This document shows positions 5,238 to 5,266 of a DNA stretch of 5,266 bases, piece by piece. This stretch comes from an uncultured cyanobacterium (GTDB lineage Bacteria; Cyanobacteriota; Cyanobacteriia; Phormidesmidales; Phormidesmidaceae): assembly GCA_938029995.1 (NCBI GenBank), contig CALHGI010000711.1:1-5266 (forward strand), given 5' to 3'. The position numbers were made by a program, and so were the translations under genes. The notes beneath the pieces were generated by a model, which did not search any database, was not told the origin of the DNA, and saw only the letters and a list, made by a program, of their open reading frames with translations. Each line of letters begins with the position of its first letter. Within the stretch, counting starts at the first letter, position 1.

Positions 5238-5266
5238 TTGGAGCAGTACCCCCACAACTACATTTA
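5238..5266 (+). CDS. Possible start of a downstream gene (truncated by window edge)
   Basis: A TTG start at 5238, 9 bases after GAGGAGG, opens a frame to the window end, reading M-E-Q-Y-P-H-N-Y-I. Only nine codons are visible, so the family cannot be recognised. The position right after the binding-protein gene suggests a co-transcribed and perhaps translationally coupled gene. The real start could instead be further right in another frame, still within reach of a different ribosome site. Confidence 0.3.

Overview
The window looks like chromosomal DNA from a cyanobacterium. Three things point that way: a B12-binding-domain radical SAM protein of a type I associate with cyanobacteria, a short Lys/Gly- and Glu/Ala-rich protein carrying an 'NPALMRGPKP' core that I recall from cyanobacterial genomes, and a long lipoprotein peptide-binding protein with an acidic tail. 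This assignment rests on memory of families, not on a search. I did not see a HIP1 octamer (GCGATCGC), so nothing more precise can be said about the lineage. No complete mobile element, CRISPR array, tRNA or rRNA was seen.

Layout. Bases 1-383 are the 3' end of a gene for an MsrA-like domain that keeps the Cys-Phe-Trp active-site core but lacks the usual substrate loop. Bases 384-839 are visibly AT-rich and contain a 19-bp palindrome, a dense cluster of TGTCA/TGACA boxes that can fold into a long hairpin, and a doubtful 71-codon reading frame. At about 820-840 the base composition changes sharply to GC-richer DNA. Bases 840-2420 encode a complete 526-residue B12-type radical SAM enzyme. Bases 2558-2899 encode the 113-residue low-complexity protein, closed by a near-perfect intrinsic terminator (2922-2960). 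Bases 2961-3294 hold no convincing protein gene. They do contain a strong intrinsic terminator that works on the minus strand, preceded on that strand by a second possible stem and a weak promoter-like pair, which together suggest an unannotated minus-strand small RNA. Bases 3295-5223 encode a complete family-5 substrate-binding lipoprotein of a peptide-type ABC transporter. A strong GAGGAGG ribosome site overlaps its stop codon, and a further gene may begin at 5238 and run off the right edge.

The genes do not form one obvious pathway. The radical SAM enzyme, the 113-residue protein and the binding protein are co-oriented, but a terminator separates the second from the third. The binding protein has no permease or ATPase beside it inside the window, which suggests an orphan binding protein unless those genes lie to the right. 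The most promising unexplained items are the minus-strand RNA candidate in 3107-3250, the transposon-end-like repeat cluster at 569-608, and the loop-deleted MsrA-like domain at the left edge.
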